From CAYTCZ01 sp964436315 (GTDB lineage: Bacteria > Actinomycetota > Thermoleophilia > Gaiellales > Gaiellaceae), in contig CAYTCZ010000088.1 in the NCBI GenBank assembly GCA_964436315.1, positions 1-17,182 of the forward strand: a DNA stretch of 17,182 nt. The letters run 5' to 3'. Below are positions 14,780-17,182 of this stretch, one piece after another; position 1 is the stretch's first letter; every line of letters begins with the position of its first letter. The translations under genes and the position numbers were made by a program. The notes beneath the pieces were generated by a model. That model worked only from the letters and a program-made list of their open reading frames with translations. It had not been told where the DNA came from and ran no database searches.

Positions 14780-15842
14780 CAGAGGCCCATTCCAAGTCCA
14801 ATCGGAACCGCAAGCGATGGGTCGTTGATGGGGCCCTTAACTTGTTTCTTGAGACCGACCCGGGCGGACGGATCTCCGACACGAACCTTGACGCCGACGA
14901 GCTGGGTCATCTGCTCCGAGAGACCCGGAAGGTTCGCAGTCCCGCCTGCGAGGATGACCTCGCGGATCCCGAGCGAGTCGGGTTGACCCTGGTAGAACTG
15001 CAGCGAGGAGACGAGTTCGCGCGCGAAGGTCTGCAGACCCATCTTGAGCGCCTCGCGCCCCTGCTCCGCCTGTTCAGGTGTCAGCTCAGCCGGAACATCC
15101 TCGTTGTCGAGCGCGAGCTGTCTCTTTACACGCTCCGCCATGGGTTCTTCGAAGTCGAGCACCTCGGCGAGCGACTTCGTGAGCTGTGCTCCACCCCAGT
15201 CGAGAACGCGCGTGTACTCACACGTAAAACCTTCGGAGACGGCAAGCGTGCTCCGATCGTGTCCCACGCCCACGACAACCGTCGCGGCTGGCTCGACGTC
15301 GTCTCCTTGGTTGCTCGCCGGCATCAAGGAGCGCAAGAGGGCGAAGGCCTCGAGATCGATGCCCGCGACCTTCAGACCCGCCTGTCGGCACGCGCCGGCA
15401 AGCCCTTCGACGAGATCGCGGTAGGCGACCACCATCAGGACTTTCTTCGTCGGTTCTCCCTCGTCGTTGACCGATTCCGAAAGAACCTGGAAGTCGAGGA
15501 CCGCCTCCTCGAGTGGGATCGGCAGCGCTTCCAGCGCACGGAAGCGAACGGCGTTCGTGAGCTGCTTCGGCTCGGTGGCACCCGCGATGTCAACCATGCG
15601 GACGCCCATGCGGTTGTTTCCGATACCAACCCGCACGTTCTTCTTGGGAAGCTTGTACTTCTTGAAGAAATGCTCGAGCGAACTGGCGAGAGCGTTGACG
15701 TCGCGGACTTCTCCGCCCTGGACGATGCCGCTCGGCAGCGCATCGTGAGCAACCCGGCGAGTTCGACGGAACCGTTGTGCGACACGCGTGCGGCCGCGAG
15801 ATGTGCAGCGCCAATCTTGAGTCCGACGACCTGTTTCGCCAT
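14779..15842 (-). CDS. pilM: Type IV pilus assembly protein PilM, interrupted by a frameshift
   Basis: Actin-like ATPase that binds the PilN N-terminus at the cytoplasmic face. The ATG at 15842 opens MAKQVVGLKIGAAHLAAARV, the phosphate-1 loop. After about 33 residues (near GLL) the frame changes: the family sequence resumes LPSGIVQGGEVRDVNALA from about 15738 in the -1 frame and runs to 14779. The second frame continues with phosphate-2-like VVVGVGHDRSTLAV and the adenosine loop VILAGGTANLPGL. A single missing base between about 15752 and 15738 explains the break; repaired, the protein would be about 354 residues, the normal length. The ATG is 3 nt after the pilT stop, and the stop overlaps pilN by one base. 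It is either a sequencing or assembly error or a recent mutation. Confidence 0.9.
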
Positions 15843-15845
15843 CGA

Positions 15846-16999
15846 TTAGCTCCCAGCCGCCCGAAGACCGCCGAGCGGCATCCCGTCCCCGTTGCCCACG
15901 CCCGCGCGTTCGAGAAGTCCGACCAGCTGGTCAGGGCGACTCGAGCGCGAGAGAGCAATGTCTCGCTTCACGCGGTCCTTTGCGACGAGGTCTGCGAGCG
16001 ACTGCTCGAGTGTCTGCATCCCACGCTTCTGGCCGGTTTGCATGATCGAGTAGATCTGCTCGACCTTCGCCTGCCGAATGAGGTTCCGCGTAGCGTCGTC
16101 GGGAAAGAGAATCTCGCAGGCGGCAACTCGCCCGCTTCCGTCAGCAGTCGGAAGCAGCGTCTGCGTGACGATTCCCTGAAGCGTCGCGGCGATCTGCACG
16201 CGGACCTGGGACTGCTGCTCGGCGGGGAAGACGTCGATCAGACGGTCAACAGTCGAGGGTGCGTCCTGGGTATGCAAAGTCGCGAAGACGAGGTGGCCGG
16301 TCTCCGCCGCGGTGAGGGCAGTTGCGATCGTCTCGAGATCCCGCATCTCGCCGAGGAGAATCACGTCGGGTCTTGTCGTAGTGCCCCACGGAGCGCCTCG
16401 GCGAAGGAGGTCGCATCGGGACCGATCTCACGCTGGTTGACCACGCAGCTCTTGTGCCGATGGAGAAACTCGATCGGATCCTCGATCGTCATGATGTGGT
16501 CTGACCGTTCGCTGTTGATCTCGTCGATGATCGCGGCGAGCGTCGTCGACTTTCCTGAACCGGTCGGGCCGGTGACGAGGACGAGCCCGCGTGGCTTGGC
16601 CGCGAAGTCGTGGAGCGATTTCGGCATTCCGAGCTCCTCGAGCGACTTCAACTCCGTCGGGATCGTTCGGAACGCCGCGCCGACGCTCTCACGTTGGAAG
16701 TAGACATTCACGCGGAAGCGCGCGACACCGGGGATCGAGTACGAGAGGTCGAGCTGACGATTCGTTTCAAAGATCTTCTGCTGCTCGGTGTTCATGATCC
16801 GGTAGAGCATCTGCTGCGTCTGCTCCGAGTTCAGGCGCTCGTGGCCCTCGAGCCGGACGAGCTTTCCGTTCTCCCGGATCACGGGTTCGGATCCGACCGT
16901 GACGTGGAGGTCTGAACCGCCTCGCTCGACGACCAGGCCGAGCAGGTCGTCAATCCCGTATGAAGAGTCGCTCTGTCGCACGCCGGTCGTTGGATCCAT
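15846..16999 (-). CDS. pilT: Twitching ATPase PilT, interrupted by a frameshift
   Basis: Hexameric retraction ATPase that depolymerises the pilus. The first part (16999 to the TGA at 16361-16363, 212 residues) has the N-terminal PAS-like domain, Walker A GPTGSGKST (144-152), Asp box TIEDPIEFLH (171-180) and ends ALRQDPT. The second part starts in the -1 frame at Walker B, VILLGEMRD, then His box HLVFATLHTQDA and ATRNLIRQ, the retraction-type motif (AIRNLIRE class) that marks PilT rather than PilB. One missing base in the CCC run at 16368-16370 (GACCC-GACGTG) separates them. Repaired length is about 384, slightly over the usual ~350 because of a C-terminal tail. It heads the pilTMNO operon, with an excellent GGAGGGAG just upstream. 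The two parts overlap as GTGA. Confidence 0.92.
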
Positions 17000-17001
17000 G
17001 G

Positions 17002-17009
17002 CTCCCTCC
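17002..17009 (-). promoter_or_regulatory. Shine-Dalgarno of pilT
   Basis: GGAGGGAG read on the minus strand precedes the ATG at 16997-16999 with a short spacer (GGAGG to ATG about 5 nt). It fixes the start and shows pilT can be well translated. Confidence 0.7.
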
Positions 17010-17017
17010 GCCGGGTG

Positions 17018-17044
17018 CTATCGGCACAAGCCAGCGTTCTCTTA
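17018..17044 (-). promoter_or_regulatory. FliA/WhiG (sigma-28)-like promoter of pilT
   Basis: On the minus strand TAAG (17044-17041), 15 nt, then GCCGATAG (17025-17018). The known consensus is TAAA-N15-GCCGATAA, so the spacing is exact and each half has one mismatch. Transcription would begin about 7-10 nt downstream and give a short leader that includes the Shine-Dalgarno. Inferred from the known motif. Confidence 0.45.
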
Positions 17045-17079
17045 AGCGTCATCGAAAGCTCAAGCGTCATCGAAAGATC
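17044..17079. repeat. Tandem 18-bp direct repeat between pilT and the next gene
   Basis: Two adjoining units, AAGCGTCATCGAAAGCTC and AAGCGTCATCGAAAGATC, differ at one base of 18. They lie between the divergent pilT start and the plus-strand gene start, next to the proposed pilT -35. This is consistent with a pair of binding sites for a regulator on one DNA face, though 18 bp is not a whole number of helical turns. No matching site elsewhere in the window was noticed. Confidence 0.75.
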
Positions 17080-17113
17080 ACTCTTTTGAGGGGCCGCGGC
17101 ACGCGCCTTCGAG

Positions 17114-17121
17114 GCCGATAA
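17114..17121 (+). promoter_or_regulatory. GCCGATAA -10-like element of the right-edge gene
   Basis: An exact match to the FliA/WhiG -10 octamer GCCGATAA on the plus strand, 44 nt before the ATG at 17166. At the usual 15-nt spacing the upstream sequence is CGCG, so there is no TAAA-like -35. It may be a promoter with a degenerate -35 or a chance match. Confidence 0.3.
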
Positions 17122-17148
17122 CACGGGCTGAGCCACCGACGTATGCCC

Positions 17149-17164
17149 AAAGGAGGAGTCCTTT
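17149..17164 (+). promoter_or_regulatory. Hairpin enclosing the ribosome binding site of the right-edge gene
   Basis: AAAGGA-GGAG-TCCTTT folds into a 6-bp stem with a 4-nt loop, one base before the ATG. The Shine-Dalgarno AGGAGG (17151-17156) lies half in the stem and half in the loop. If formed in the mRNA it would reduce ribosome access, suggesting post-transcriptional control; the stem is short and may only be modestly stable. Confidence 0.4.
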
Positions 17165-17165
17165 C

Positions 17166-17182
17166 ATGATCACACGGCTCAA
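17166..17182 (+). CDS. Start of a gene cut by the window edge, probably a prepilin
   Basis: ATG ATC ACA CGG CTC (M-I-T-R-L), 9 nt after a perfect AGGAGG. Only five codons are visible. Its opening is close to the prepilin at 8244 (M-L-T-R-L) and it is divergent from pilT in a pilus locus, so a prepilin leader is the best guess. The identity is inference from five residues and context. Confidence 0.45.

Noticed and set aside
14551..15849. 432-codon plus-strand frame opposite pilM
   Set aside because: Antisense shadow of pilM and pilN; it has no domain and no ribosome binding site.
15846..16999. Two separate genes encoding a split PilT with GTGA coupling
   Set aside because: The break falls inside the RecA-fold core and both halves join perfectly after adding one C in a CCC run; a single indel is far simpler.
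17018..17165. A c-di-GMP or other known riboswitch ahead of the putative pilin gene
   Set aside because: CGAAAG loops and some short stems are there, but the conserved GEMM core blocks in the required order are not seen.

Overview
The window is high-G+C DNA with dense genes, frequent GTG/TTG starts, short stop/start overlaps and actinobacterial-style families: a two-domain VOC protein, an HxlR-type regulator fused to an SCP2-like domain, and FtsX-type ABC permeases. It most resembles a deep-branching actinomycete (for example Acidimicrobiia or Thermoleophilia), but this is inferred from gene content, not from a marker gene. Two runs of exactly 100 N (2497-2596 and 12115-12214) show it is a draft scaffold, probably a metagenome bin, with real gaps of unknown size.

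Left part (1-6681) is housekeeping and accessory. It holds zwf (glucose-6-phosphate dehydrogenase, minus), a VOC protein (minus) followed by a clear hairpin terminator, and a divergent HxlR/SCP2 regulator (plus) whose start is lost in gap 1. Next come a roughly 300-base stretch without a convincing gene, a rhomboid protease (minus), an HpnB-type glycosyltransferase (plus) and a membrane-anchored alpha/beta hydrolase (minus).

Right part (6957-17182) is a type IV pilus locus. On the minus strand pilT, pilM, pilN, pilO and a membrane protein in the pilP position form one tightly coupled operon. The operon is interrupted by gap 2, after which come an ABC exporter pair (LolD/MacB-like ATPase and an FtsX-type permease), a divergently oriented PilV-like prepilin (plus) and pilC (minus). 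At the extreme right edge a plus-strand gene begins (M-I-T-R-L), probably another prepilin. No pilB, pilD or secretin gene lies inside the window. PilM, PilN, PilO and the PilP-like protein would form the inner-membrane alignment complex, PilC the platform, PilT the retraction motor and PilV a minor pilin.

The main points for a second look are these. (1) pilT and pilM each carry a single-base frameshift. (2) An approximately 163-bp dispersed repeat occurs twice, each copy directly 3' of a minus-strand gene, with imperfect inverted ends and a hairpin showing a compensatory base-pair change. (3) GCCGAT boxes resembling the FliA/WhiG -10 element lie upstream of all four visible pilus transcription units, and the pilT one has a TAAG at 15-nt spacing. 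(4) The pilT/pilin intergenic region has an 18-bp tandem repeat and a hairpin that would hide the pilin ribosome binding site. (5) PilN has an unusual N-terminal extension, and PilO and the PilP-like protein have acidic, proline-rich, probably extracytoplasmic segments.
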